From Eupeodes corollae (Eukaryota; Arthropoda; Insecta; Diptera; Syrphidae), in assembly GCF_945859685.1 (NCBI RefSeq), contig NC_079149.1, positions 15,101,118 to 15,165,117 on the forward strand: a DNA stretch of 64,000 bases, read 5' to 3'. Under the pieces are notes generated by a model, which saw only the letters and a program-made list of their open reading frames with translations, was not told the DNA's origin and did no database searches. Numbering within the stretch: the first letter of the stretch is position 1; each line of letters begins with the position of its first letter. Below are positions 11,671-21,579 of this stretch, in pieces. The position numbers were made by a program, and so were the translations under genes.

Positions 11671-12239
11671 TATGGCTGAATCACAGACACGCGTTACGGT
11701 GGGCCTGTTTCGAGGTTGCTTTGAAGGACATTTCTTCATTTTTTACAGCTGTTGAGCTGTCAGACAAAGCAAATGTTCAGATAATTGAACTAGAGCTTTT
11801 GTTTGGAGTCACATTACGTTACATTACGTTCTTTTCCTTACAATTGTCAAACGAAACGTGAGGTCAAAACTTCATTGTGATAGCATGTATTGAATTTCTA
11901 TGGCTGAACTCGTAAACGTCAAGTGAAGCTAAAGCGTGTATTGGCTGAATCACAGACACGCTTTAGCTTCGGCTTCGTCTGCGTTATGGCTGAATCACAA
12001 ACACGCATCAGCTTCGGGTTCGTTTGCGTAACGGTGGGCCTACTCGAGCTTCGAGGTTGCTTTGAATGACATTTCTATTATTTCATCTCTCCAAGAGCAA
12101 ATATTTTGTTTGTTGACATTTTTTACAGCTGTTTAGCTGTCAGACAAAGCAAATGTTCAGATAATTGAACTAGAGCTTCCGTTTGGAGTCACATAAAGTT
12201 ACATTACGTTCTTTTCCTTACGATTGTCAAATTAAACGT
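11671..12239 (+). repeat. Direct duplication, two units about 315 bp apart
   Basis: 11671-11858 and 11985-12239 share TATGGCTGAATCACA, CGGTGGGCCT, CGAGGTTGCTTTGAA, AGCTGTCAGACAAAGCAAAT and ACGTTCTTTTCCTTAC. The second unit has about 55 extra bases inside it. A third short piece (TTGGCTGAATCACAGACACG) lies at 11941. Function unknown. Confidence 0.85.
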
Positions 12240-13318
12240 CAAAAATCTGTCAAAATACGCTGTTTGTTACTAAAAACTCATTTATCATTCACTTGTCAAA
12301 GAAACTTATTGCATGATCCGATTATTCAATTTGAAAATTTGACATTTCTCGAAATTTCAAGAACACTAGAATCTAGAATCATATTTTTAAAAGAGATGTC
12401 TGTGTGTGTTTCTTCGTTCGTAACTTCTTTTTTCATACTTCATTTCTCAAGAACCAGCAAATAACAACTTCAAAATGTGTAGAAAAAAATTAAAGATATT
12501 AACTCCGATTAAATTTTATACTTTACATTGTGACGTACATACTTCATTCGAAATAAGTATAAATTAAGTTAAATCAACCAACAACAAAAGTAAATCATAA
12601 AACAACTAAAAGTTGACTTTCGACTCAAATATCTTGAAAAAAAGTAAGATATGGACTTCAAATTTATTTCATCTCATACAAAACAGTTTTGTTGTAGTTT
12701 TAAGAAAAATACATTTGACAGTTCTTTTACAAGAAACTACACAAAATTCTGCCCAATTGTTTAAAAGTTTCGCATATCTCGACAGGAAATAGTTGAAAGC
12801 TCAATTTTTTGATGAATACATAGTGACAACTAGGCTCATTTCAAAACATTTCATTTTAAATTTTTTAAGGGCACCAATTCTAAGTTGTGGTTTTTGCGTC
12901 ACTCAGTTTTTTTTCGTATTTAAATCTGTCAAAAGATCGATTTTTCACGTGTCATTAGATTAACAAAATTGATTTGATGCTTTATTTAAAATCAAATGTC
13001 ATTTTAACAAAAAAAACTAGTGTGAATTTAAGTTTTAAAGTTATACTGACACTGGTTCCACCTTTGACATGAAAATACCTCACAACAATGATAACAACAA
13101 AAATCTATTTTCAATTGTGTTCCATTTGTCACAAAAGAAATCAATTTTTTGTTGAAATTGAAATATTTGACCTTCAATCCAAAATAAGTGAAAACTATTT
13201 TGCCCGTGAAATCTAAAAAGCAAAGAAAAATTTGGCGTTTTGACAGATTACAAAAAAAAAAACAAAACAAAACATGGTAACACCCTTTTATTCCTTAGGC
13301 TTTAAAGTTAAAACAAAC
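12240..13318. other. AT-rich noncoding DNA with CTGTCA motifs
   Basis: No gene recognised. CTGTCA or TGACAG occurs at 12247, 12716, 12926 and 13241. At 12921-13010 lies the first of three diverged copies of a module reading ATCTGTCAAAA, then TCGATTTTT, then TAAAATCAAAT. Confidence 0.5.
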
Positions 13319-13636
13319 TCACTTAACATATTCAATATATCTTTTAACACTTGATTGAGTGTTAATGAAAGGTGCTACAAAACCGGACACTGATTTAAAT
13401 TTTGCAGAAGCTGTCGTATGGTCACAGAAAGGAAGTATCAATTCATCAGCTTGCTTTGAACCTGTTTTGATCCCAAGCCATTCCACACCAGGGAGATACC
13501 ATACAACTCCGCACCAATCAAAAACTTTAAAGCCTCTGGCAGCAAGTTTAACAACAACCAATTGAAGTTGGTTGAATAAAATATACCCAGAGCTTTTTAA
13601 TTCAATATTAAAGTTACTCATTTTTGGTAGGTACAA
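13319..13636 (-). CDS. Exon-like ORF, unknown function
   Basis: An open frame of up to 105 codons with varied, non-repetitive composition, including LVVVKLAARGFKVFDWCGVV and YLPGVEWLGIKTGSKQADEL. I do not recognise the family and see no signal peptide, membrane span or zinc motif. A good donor (GTGAGT) overlaps the 3' end of the frame near 13321, so this could be an internal or first exon of a minus-strand gene whose other exons I cannot place. It lies about 330 bp upstream of the first cuticle gene, in the opposite orientation. It may equally be a relic or chance. Confidence 0.3.
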   Translation of the reverse strand: MYLPKMSNFNIELKSSGYILFNQLQLVVVKLAARGFKVFDWCGVVWYLPGVEWLGIKTGSKQADELILPFCDHTTASAKFKSVSGFVAPFINTQSSVKRYIEYVK

Positions 13637-13849
13637 TAAGATACAAAAGTAAGTAAGTAGAGAACAATTGAATGTATCTTATACCATTGCTAGTCTTTAG
13701 CAACTGAAGTAAAGTATAACTCTAGCCCCAATGTCATGGAGTATCAGTTTTTAAGGAAGTAAACGCCAAAATGAAGGCATGACTTAACCATAAAGTTTAT
13801 TGGAAGTTCAACTTTTTTTCTTGAGGGAGAAACAAAATAAAGTTTCGGG

Positions 13850-13890
13850 TATAAAAGTTGTTTGCATATACGATCAATTCTACAGTTCAC
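13850..13890 (+). promoter_or_regulatory. Core promoter of CPCFC gene 1
   Basis: TATAAAA at 13850-13856 and an initiator-like ACAGTTC, whose likely +1 A is at 13884, 34 bases from the first T of the TATA box. The block is nearly identical to that of the downstream paralogue (17521-17560), with exactly the same spacing. The shared CACTTCAGACTGA and CCTAATTGGAAGTTTAG that follow are 5'UTR. Confidence 0.75.
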
Positions 13891-13962
13891 TTCAGACTGA
13901 GTACCTAATTGGAAGTTTAGCTCTATAAGTCTATAGTCCATTCTTTTTTTAATTTATACAAA

Positions 13963-14682
13963 ATGTTTTCAAAATTGGTGAGTAATACAAAATACAATCG
14001 ATCTTGCACCATGGATAAGCCAACTTATCGAATTGTTTTTTGTTTATAGGCTTTTGTGGCATTAATCTCGGTTGTGGTGGCAGCTCCTCAACAACATCAC
14101 ACAGCAGGTCAATTCCCAGCTGGTGTGGACCCTTCAAAATGTCCCAATTTTCCAATCTGTGATAATGCAGCCCTCCATGGCCAACAACCTAGTTCTGCTC
14201 CATCGTGGAATCAGCAGCAACCATCACAATCACAATGGAATCAACCTCAACAACACCAGCAGCAACAGCAGCAGCAGTGGAATCCACAACCTGAACCACA
14301 ATGGAATCAACCAAAGTCACAACAATGGAATCAACCTCAACCACAACAGTGGAACCAACCCCAACCTCAGCAATGGAATCAACAACCTCAGCAACAACCT
14401 CAACAATCATGGAACTCGGCTCCATATCAGGCTCCATCAAACCACCTTCAGAATGGCCAAGATTCCAGTGAAAACGATATCAATGGTCCCGGTGGTGACA
14501 AATACCCAGCTGGAGTGAACCCAAAAAGCTGTCCCAACTACCCATACTGTGATGTTCCTTATGACAGTCCGGCTGCTGCTGCTCCAGCGCCCCAAGGTAA
14601 TCAAGGTTACAATGATCGGCAATCACAATACCCAGCTGGAGTTTCACCGCATTCCTGTCCTAACTTCCCATACTGCAGTTAA
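13963..14682 (+). CDS. CPCFC: CPCFC-family cuticular protein, paralogue 1
   Basis: Structural protein of the insect exoskeleton, secreted by epidermis. Exon 1 (13963-13977) encodes only MFSKL; GTGAGT starts the intron (13978-14049, ending TATAG), and exon 2 is 14050-14682. The product is about 215 aa. An N-terminal signal peptide (MFSKLAFVALISVVVAAP) is followed by three copies of the C-X5-C motif that defines the family: PAGVDPSKCPNFPIC, PAGVNPKSCPNYPYC and PAGVSPHSCPNFPYC. Between motifs 1 and 2 lies a Gln/Trp/Asn/Pro repeat of the QWNQP type, longer here than in paralogue 2. The antisense ORF across this repeat is a shadow. The family is normally present as one or two genes per species. 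Confidence 0.93.
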
Positions 14683-14760
14683 GAATCAAAGAATCTAATA
14701 TAATTTTTTTTTAAGTCCTCACAGTCATGTAAAAGCCAATGGTCTCCATTGTTGAGAAGT

Positions 14761-14766
14761 AATAAA
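14761..14766 (+). terminator. Likely polyadenylation signal of CPCFC gene 1
   Basis: AATAAA 79 bases after the stop codon, in an AT-rich 3' flank. Confidence 0.6.
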
Positions 14767-15115
14767 TGAAACAATATTTAATAATAATTAATTTCATTGT
14801 TTGTTAATTTATTATTTAAATTTTGAAGTTTTTAAACAGAAATTGTGAAGTTTTCCATTGTTTTTGATTCAAATCTGTCAAAACGTCGATTTTCATTGAC
14901 AAAATAAATTAATTTATTTTTTGATTTTAAATCAAATTTTCAGATTAAAGTTTTTGGAGAGATTTATCCCTCCTTGAACCAACATCAATAACATTTGTAT
15001 CTGTCAGTTTGACATCAGTTCCACAGAATCGTCTTCTCAGAAGCAAAGTGACATAAGTAAACGAAATGCAATTATTTCCTTAATAAAATACATTTTATAT
15101 TTATACAATTTATTT
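14767..15115. other. 3' flank of CPCFC gene 1
   Basis: Noncoding. It contains the second copy of the ATCTGTCAAAA/TCGATTTT/TTTTAAATCAAAT module (14871-14950) and CTGTCA at 14875 and 15001. Confidence 0.5.
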
Positions 15116-15830
15116 TATACAAAAAGAACAGTTTTAAAGTTAAAAAGACTTACATTATGTTACTTTGCTGGACTAAGTATTCGTTATTTATTTAACTGTC
15201 AAAATATTTTAATAAACATTTATTAAATATTTCTTTCTCAAAAATGGACGTATTTTTAAATGAATCAAATGCATCAAACAAAAATAATTGTGAACACAAA
15301 TTTGACAGCTTTATTGACATCGGCTCCACTGACAAGAAAGTATATATATAAGTAATATAAAAGAACCGTTTCAAAGTTTAAAAGACTTATGTGACTTTGC
15401 TGGACTAAGTATTCGTTATTTATTCAACTGTCAAAATATATTTAAAAACATTTATTAAATATTTCATTCTGAAAGATGGACGTATTTTTAAATGAATCAA
15501 ATGCATCAAGCAAAAATTATTTTGAACACAAATTTGATAGCTTCATTGACATTGGCTCCACTGACAAGAAATTAATATAAAAGAACCGTTTTAAAGTTAA
15601 AAAGACTTACATATGTCACTTTGCTGGACTAAGTGTTCGTTATTTATTCAATTGTCAAAATATGTTTAAAAACATTTAATAAATATTTCATTCTGAAAGA
15701 AGGACGTATTTTTAAATGAATCAAATGCATCAAGCAAAAATAATTTTGAACACAAATTTGACAGCTTCATTGACGTTGATTCCACTGACAATAATATAAA
15801 AGAACCATTTTAAAGTTTATGTCACTTGTC
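15116..15830 (+). repeat. Tandem array of ~220-bp units with TATA box and micro-ORF
   Basis: Three full units and the start of a fourth. Unit starts, marked by TATACAAAAAG or TATAAAAG followed by AACAG/AACCG/AACCA, lie at 15116, 15356, 15576 and 15795 (spacing 240, 220, 219). Each full unit continues with TTGCTGGACTAAGT, TCGTTATTTATT, an ACTGTCAAAA-like motif and then a short frame beginning MDVFLNESNAS. The frame is 35 codons in unit 1 (15244-15351) and 34 in unit 2 (15476-15580). In unit 3 (from 15700) the ATG has become AAG. The stop of unit 2 overlaps the next TATA-like box. Whether anything is transcribed or translated is unknown. Confidence 0.85.
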
Positions 15831-16989
15831 ACTCTAAGAACAAAATATTTTACGATTAGATTTCGGAAGTATTTTCTATCACATGATTCAAAAAGGAGAA
15901 CAAGAAATACAAAGCTACTGTTTGTTTATACGTATTTCATTCTTCTGCTCTGTCAATCTGATAGAGAAAATTGTCAGAAATCTTAGAAATAAAAACTGGC
16001 AAAAACTGACAAAGCAATTAATTTTCAATGGTGTTTTATTGTCAATTAAAAAATATCAGAATTTACCAAAGGAAACCAAATAAGAATGAAAGCAAAAACT
16101 ATTTTGGACAAAGATTCCTCGTCTGGAGTGCAGAAAGGAAAAAAGGAGATTTATTCAATCTTATGCAGGGGGTGTACTTAATGATGGACTTTTGAAGCTT
16201 GCTTTGGAAAACAGCTTCTCGGACGATAAATTCAATTTTGTAACCTTGTATTTAAGAAAACTATTTTGTAATATTGAAGTATTGTTGGCGCACAGTTAAA
16301 TTACATGATTTTCCATGGGTAAAAAAATCAGTTTATTCTTGATCAAGATCTGTCAAAATAAAAATTTCCCCATTGCATTGGAATTTGATTTAAGATCAAA
16401 TCTGCAGATATGGATTTTTTGGAAGATCTATGAAAAATTTGAAGGAAATCTGATTTTACCCATGAAAAACCCTATACAAAAATGACAGAAGAGCTTCTAT
16501 TTTCAAACGTCCTGTCAGCTGTAATTTGACATAAGTCAAATCAACGCCAAAGATGATGTCAACTCTTAAGACAATATGAGCTTTATTTTTACTGCCAACA
16601 ACAGTTATTTTATAGAGTAAGAGATTCAGAATGATCCAAAAATTTTACATTAATGGACTTAAAATATTTCAAGGTGAACAAATTACGGTTGAATGTTACA
16701 AACAAACAAAATAGAAAATGTGCTAAGTCTAAGTCTAAGTTCTGTAAGCGTTCTATTTTTCTTATTATTTCAAACTTTTTATACATATTTTTCCTAAGTG
16801 GTTGGCCTCACTATTTTTTTAAAATTAAAATATTCAAGAGACAAAAACAAGTAAAAGAGAGTATAACAACTCACTCTCCTTCTCCGTTCTTATGGGTCAA
16901 TGGTAAGCTGGCTAGAGGAGGAGGTATTACGTATCTAACGTCTGCGCAGCAGATACCTGTGACTAAATGCCTACGGACATGTAGATTTA
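15831..16989. other. Noncoding DNA between the cuticle genes
   Basis: AT-rich. It holds CTGTCA/TGACAG at 15950, 16351, 16483 and 16512, and the third diverged copy of the ATCTGTCAAAA module (16346-16440). The 118-codon ORF at 16653-17009 is Lys/Phe-rich with no recognisable domain, and I do not call it a gene. Confidence 0.45.
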
Positions 16990-17520
16990 ATAGATTTGAA
17001 TGGAATTGATTCCTTAGCCGTATAATGCACACGGCACAGCCTCACTGGCACAGCAACAGAACAAACTCCAGCTAAAGTCTTGAGATTTCTGTCTTCCGGT
17101 ACGACTTCGGCGGCGGCGACGACGACAAAAACTATGGCGAGAGTCACCTTTGTGCATGTGGCGTGCGCTAGCTTAAGGCAACGAGCTCAGCGGTGGTGGT
17201 GTGGCGGCACACAGCACCAGCTCTATAGCGACCAATATATAAGACAAAAACTTTGGAGTAGGGTAATTAGAGCACAAGTGAATGAAAGTTATCCCACCAC
17301 TGGCCCCCAGAGCAGCTTGCCAATGTCTTGGTGTCGTTTGGACTTTAATGTAAATTGCAGCAACCACATTTTTAACCTCTTAGGCAAGCGATCTAAGCTC
17401 TAGCTCGAACTCTAGCTAAAGGCGAGGCGTGGTATCGCCGCACCGCTGGCCGCCGCCGTACACGTTTGAGACTTATGCATGTGTTATAATTCTCGGCGGA
17501 GAGACAAAAACTATTCCGGG
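16990..17520. other. GC-rich island upstream of CPCFC gene 2
   Basis: A stretch of clearly higher GC than its surroundings, with CGGCGGCGGCGACGACGAC near 17108 and CCGCACCGCTGGCCGCCGCC near 17438. It ends directly at the TATA box of the second cuticle gene. No convincing coding frame. It could be a proximal regulatory region or foreign insertion. Confidence 0.45.
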
Positions 17521-17560
17521 TATATAAGTTGTTAGCACAAACGGTCACTCGTACAGTTCA
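17521..17560 (+). promoter_or_regulatory. Core promoter of CPCFC gene 2
   Basis: TATATAA at 17521-17527 and ACAGTTC with the likely +1 A at 17555, again 34 bases apart. Followed by the same CACTTCAGACTGA and CCTAATTGGAAGTTTAG as in paralogue 1. Confidence 0.75.
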
Positions 17561-17637
17561 CTTCAGACTGAAAGCCTAATTGGAAGTTTAGAATAAACTC
17601 TCTATAGTCCAATTGTATAGATTTTTAATTTAACAAA

Positions 17638-18237
17638 ATGTTCTCAAAATTGGTAAGTAACACACACCGTTCAGGATATACTTACTCCTTGGCATGGATA
17701 TATTAAGCCAACCTAACCAACCTCTTCGTGTCCTTGCAGACCCTTGTAGCCCTTATTTCAATTGCTGTTGCGGCTCCTCAGCATCAGCAAGCAGCTCAAT
17801 TCCCAGCTGGAGTGGATCCTTCAAAGTGCCCTGGTTTTCCAATCTGTGATAATGCACTTCTGCATGGCCAACAGCCCAACAGCTGGGGTGCTCCTGCTCC
17901 ATCCTGGAATCCACAACCACAACCACAATGGAACCAACCTCAACCACAGTGGAATCAACCTCAACCACAGTGGAACCCACAACCCCAGCCACAATGGAAC
18001 CAGCCACAGCCATCATGGAACCCAGCTCCATATCAGGCTCCATCAAACCATCTGCCCGGAGCTGGCGGAGACAAGTACCCAGCTGGAGTGAATCCCCAGA
18101 GCTGTCCCAACTACCCATTCTGTGATGGTACTGCCGGTCATGGTGCTGCCGCTCCTCCACTACCAGGCTGGACCGAAAGACAATACCCCGCCGGAGTGTC
18201 TCCACACAGCTGCCCCAACTTCCCATACTGCAATTAA
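17638..18237 (+). CDS. CPCFC: CPCFC-family cuticular protein, paralogue 2
   Basis: Tandem paralogue of the gene at 13963. Exon 1 (17638-17652) again encodes MFSKL, followed by GTAAGT. The intron is 17653-17739 (ending TTGCAG) and exon 2 is 17740-18237. The product is about 170 aa: signal peptide MFSKLTLVALISIAVAAP, then three C-X5-C motifs (CPGFPIC, CPNYPFC, CPNFPYC) each preceded by a PAGV block. The QWNQP-type repeat between motifs 1 and 2 is shorter than in paralogue 1, which explains most of the 45-residue length difference. Shared exon structure, promoter and 5'UTR show duplication of a whole transcription unit. The 157-codon minus-strand frame overlapping it is a shadow of the repeat. 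Confidence 0.93.
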
Positions 18238-19104
18238 GGATTCTATTAAATCATCTTCAGTTTTTCGTCCCTTGTCCTAAACAAAGAAAAAATACTATTT
18301 TTTTATCTTAAAAACAAAACCTCAGCCGTTGCACTGCCTATAGCTTCGAAATATTTCTATTTTCATTACTTTCCATGTCCATTTATTTGGAAACCTTTTT
18401 TAAGTTTTCATTTTCAAAATTAATTTTCCTTTCTTTTCTTTTTCCTATACAAAATGTTGACGATTTCATTATTTGTTTTATTTTTGTTTTTTTAAGTTTT
18501 CCCAAAACGAAATAATAAATGATAAAAATTATATTAAAAAATTATAATTAATTTAAACTTTTATTTATTAAATTTCTAGGCTATGGTTCAGAAAGTTCTT
18601 TAAAACCTTTTGGTTTTTATTTTAAAAAACAAGCCCATTGTTTTTTGAACAACGCAAACCTTTTCATTGGAATGCGCATTAAGTTGGTAAACATTTTTTC
18701 ACAGAAAATTCTTGGTCACCTTTCTTTTAAATTCTATTGGTTCATAATAAATCAATCTTGATATACTTGTTACAAATAAACAAACCTCCTACTTTTTTCA
18801 TGGAAAGTGTGGTTTTTGTCTTTGTTGCAAGTTGCAACTTAAAAGATTGCGTCATCTCGTTTTGTTATTGAAATTCAATACTTATTACTGGATATAACAA
18901 AAGTGTAAAGTATTGGATCAATGCAGAAAAGACCAAGAATGTTCCGAAAAAAAAATAGGTTGTGGAGTGCGTGGGTTTTGATTTGTAGAAATTTTCCACT
19001 CGGCTTTGGATATCCCCGACATTAGTAAAGTCGATGCGTTACTTTCGATATGCACATTCAAAACTTATTGTAAACTTAAAATAAATTGGGCAAAACAATT
19101 TAGT
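18238..19104. other. 3' flank of CPCFC gene 2, AT-rich
   Basis: Noncoding. An AATAAA at 18514-18519 may be the polyadenylation signal of the cuticle gene, about 280 bases after the stop. Confidence 0.45.
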
Positions 19105-20107
19105 AAACTAGCCACGAACCGAAGCCTGTAAAGACGATCAGGGGAACATTGTAGTAGAACCGCAGTCTATGTTGAGAATATGGAAAGACCACTTCTCCAA
19201 AATATATATCGGCGATGACGAACCGAATTCCGCTGTAGGGAGATAGAACCACTCAACCTCAGCGACGCAGATCAACAATTCCGCCTACCCGACCTTGACG
19301 AAGTGAAGATAGCTATATCTAAACTTAAGCTAAACAAAGCTGCTGGATCTGACGGCATCGCTGCCGAACTATTCAAAGCAGCAGGCGATGACTTGGTAGG
19401 GAGCATGTACCAACTCATCTGCAAAATATGGTCGGAAGAAATCTCAGCATAGTGTGCCCGATACATAAGAAAGGAGACCCTCTAAACTGCGCCAACTACA
19501 GATGCATCAGTCTCCTTAACATTGCGTATAAGATCCTGTCTGTCGTATTATGTGAACGTCTGAAGCCATTCGTCAACAACCTGATTGGTCCTTATCAGTG
19601 TGGCTTCAGACCAGGAAAGTCCACTATCGACCAAATATTCACACTACGGCAATGTCTAGTTTTGGCATGTCTGTCAAACTTATCCGTTTGTGCAGAATGA
19701 CGATTTGATGTCAAAAAAGGTTTTAGACAAGGCGATGCACTGCCATGCAACTTCTTTAACATAGTTCTGGAAAGAATTGTGCAAAACTCAACCGTCAACA
19801 CTAGAGGCACAATCTTCCAAATTACTCGGATACGCAGATGATATTGATATAATTGGAAGATCAAAGCGGGATGTCAGTGGAGCGTTTTTGAGCATTGCGA
19901 CGGAAGCGAAGAAGATGGGTTTAGTGGCCAATGAGGGCAAGACCAAGTATATGCTGTCATCAAAAAAGGACACTGAACGACGACGTCTTGGACAAAACGT
20001 CACCATGGACAGCTATAACTTTGAGGTAGTTAAGGACTTTGCACCTTTGCACTTTACCTAGGCACCGCTATTAACACAAACAACGACACCAGCGCTGAAA
20101 TCAAACG
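19105..20107 (+). mobile_element. LINE family A, copy 2 (internally deleted)
   Basis: Starts with sequence also present in the 45-kb copy (GTAGTAGAACCGCAGTC) and runs through the RT: GPYQCGFRPGKSTIDQIF, FDVKKGFRQGDALPCNFF, LLGYADDIDIIGRSKRD, then LSSKKDTERRRLGQNV. About 110 bp between the fingers and palm are deleted near 19653, another piece near 19702, and several frames are broken. It ends abruptly at ATCAAACG, where Harbinger-associated sequence begins. It is closest to copy 3 (38 kb). Confidence 0.82.
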
Positions 20108-20321
20108 ATTTCCAGCGCAGTGCATAAGGATTTATGTAGGCTCTATGTTGCGAACATTCTCATTTATAAAAAAATTCTGCTATACATTTTAGTTATACAA
20201 TGCTTATGTCAAAAAAAGTACCAAAATGGAGCAATCTATTCCATTTATCTGTCTATCAAATCAGCTGTTTGTCATAACAAACAAAATATAGAAATTTGTG
20301 TTGTGCTTTTGTTGTGCAAAA

Positions 20322-21090
20322 ATGGAATCGAAAACAAAAAGGTCTCGTACCCCGAATTGGGATTCATCCGATAAAGTAAGTAATATTAGCGGAACCTTTG
20401 AATGAAATCAATAAAACTTCTTACATTTCTTTTAGATACTCCTTCGACAGCTTATAGAAGAGAAAATTCAAATTATAGAAAATAAAAAAGTTGACACCAA
20501 CACATCCCTCATGAAAAGAGACGCCTGGCGTGAAATAACCCATAGGTATGTACAAATATAGATAATCTTTGTTTTTTACTTATTTGTTTGCAATGATTTT
20601 CAGTTTCAACAGTTTAAGCGCAACGATGAGGGAAACATCTCAAATTCAGGCTCAATGGCGAGGAACTAAAATGAAGGCCAAAGCAGAGATGTCGGCCTTC
20701 CAAAGAAACCTGAGAGCAACAGGTGGTGGACCACCTTTTTCTAAAAAGCCGTCAGCATCATTTAAACGGAAGGTAGCACATTACATGCATTCCTCTTCGT
20801 CATTGAATAATAGTATTTTTTTTCTTTATCAGATTAACTGCAAAGATAGCGAACTCCTCAAAAAGGAATTATTTCATTTCGCTATGGCAAATCGGAGAGC
20901 CGAAAAAGAGTTTATGCAGCTTGAGCACGAAGAAAAAATGAAAAGCATAATAATGGAGCGGGAGATTAAATTGAAAACATTAAATATGGAACATTCGGAA
21001 AGGGAGAAAATGCTTGAGATGGAAAGGAGGCATAAAGAAGAAATACACCAGCTTAAAATTAGAAAATTGGAAGAGCACTTTGCTCTGTAG
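20322..21090 (+). CDS. Harbinger-associated Myb/SANT-like DNA-binding protein
   Basis: A four-exon gene with consistent phases: 20322-20375, 20436-20545, 20604-20772, 20833-21090. All introns are short (58-60 bp) and GT-AG. The product is about 196 aa with no stop. The N-terminal half is a Myb/SANT-like domain of the kind found beside PIF/Harbinger transposases: RTPNWDSSDK at the start, RDAWREIT, then QAQWRGTKMKAKAEM. The C-terminal 85 residues are a charged predicted coiled coil (EKEFMQLEHEEKMKSIIMER). In the family this protein carries the transposase to the nucleus and to transposon ends. The third donor (GTAGCA) is weak, and without splicing there the frame also stays open. It looks intact, unlike its transposase. 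Confidence 0.8.
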
Positions 21091-21135
21091 TGATGTTTTT
21101 GTATCCGTTTGTGATTTTTAGCTATTAGTAAATAT

Positions 21136-21579
21136 TCATAGCATAAATACACGCCGTTTGAGATTTTGGTTGCTTCCTTCCTGTTGCGATCTTTCTTGAA
21201 TTTCAGTTGAATCTGCTTGATTGCCATCGTTCACATCATCATCTATTTAAACAAAAAATATTATTAAGATTTTTAATTTTGTTTAATTTTATACCTACCT
21301 GTGGGTGGAAGAACATCCTGCAAATCAATTACCATGTTATGAAGAACTGCTAAGGCTATAATAGTTGTTTTGGCATTTTCTAAGGAGCACCTCAAACCTG
21401 ATAACAAAATGCGGAATCTTTAAACCGTGTTACGAGTAGCTATATGACCTATATTGTATCTTTCAGGATCCGTTTGAGGATTCAAAACGGGTATAAAGAG
21501 GATATTAGTACCCATCCCCAAGCAGACGACCATTGAACTCCCCATCATCAAATCGTTTGATTCTGCTTTCCCTAAAAAT
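21136..21579 (-). pseudogene. Harbinger transposase, 3' half
   Basis: Last exon 21136-21242 ends the protein with a short acidic/polar tail. The preceding exon runs from 21299 to the gypsy insertion. It shows GEFNGRLLGDG (second catalytic Asp), then NPQTDPERYNIGHIATRNTV, then NAKTTIIALAVLHNMVIDLQ, all typical of the DDE_Tnp_4 family. At least one frameshift after GDGY and in-frame stops break it. The other half is at 33482-33743. Confidence 0.82.

Larger units (their letters stand above)
20108..21579. mobile_element. PIF/Harbinger transposon, left part
   Basis: Carries a Myb/SANT-like gene on + and the 3' half of a Harbinger transposase on -, in convergent order. A gypsy element (21580-33481) interrupts the transposase, and the element continues at 33482-33802. 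Terminal repeats were not identified; the left edge is simply where LINE copy 2 stops. Confidence 0.75.

Noticed and set aside
15116..15830. CRISPR-like array
   Set aside because: Units are ~220 bp and repeated throughout with no unique spacers; the genome is eukaryotic.
16653..17009. 118-codon plus-strand ORF
   Set aside because: Lys/Phe-rich, translated from AT-rich DNA, no domain, signal peptide or promoter that I can support.
17753..18226. 157-codon minus-strand ORF
   Set aside because: Antisense shadow of the CPCFC repeat; same for 14189-14440 (-) and 14072-14518 (+, other frame).
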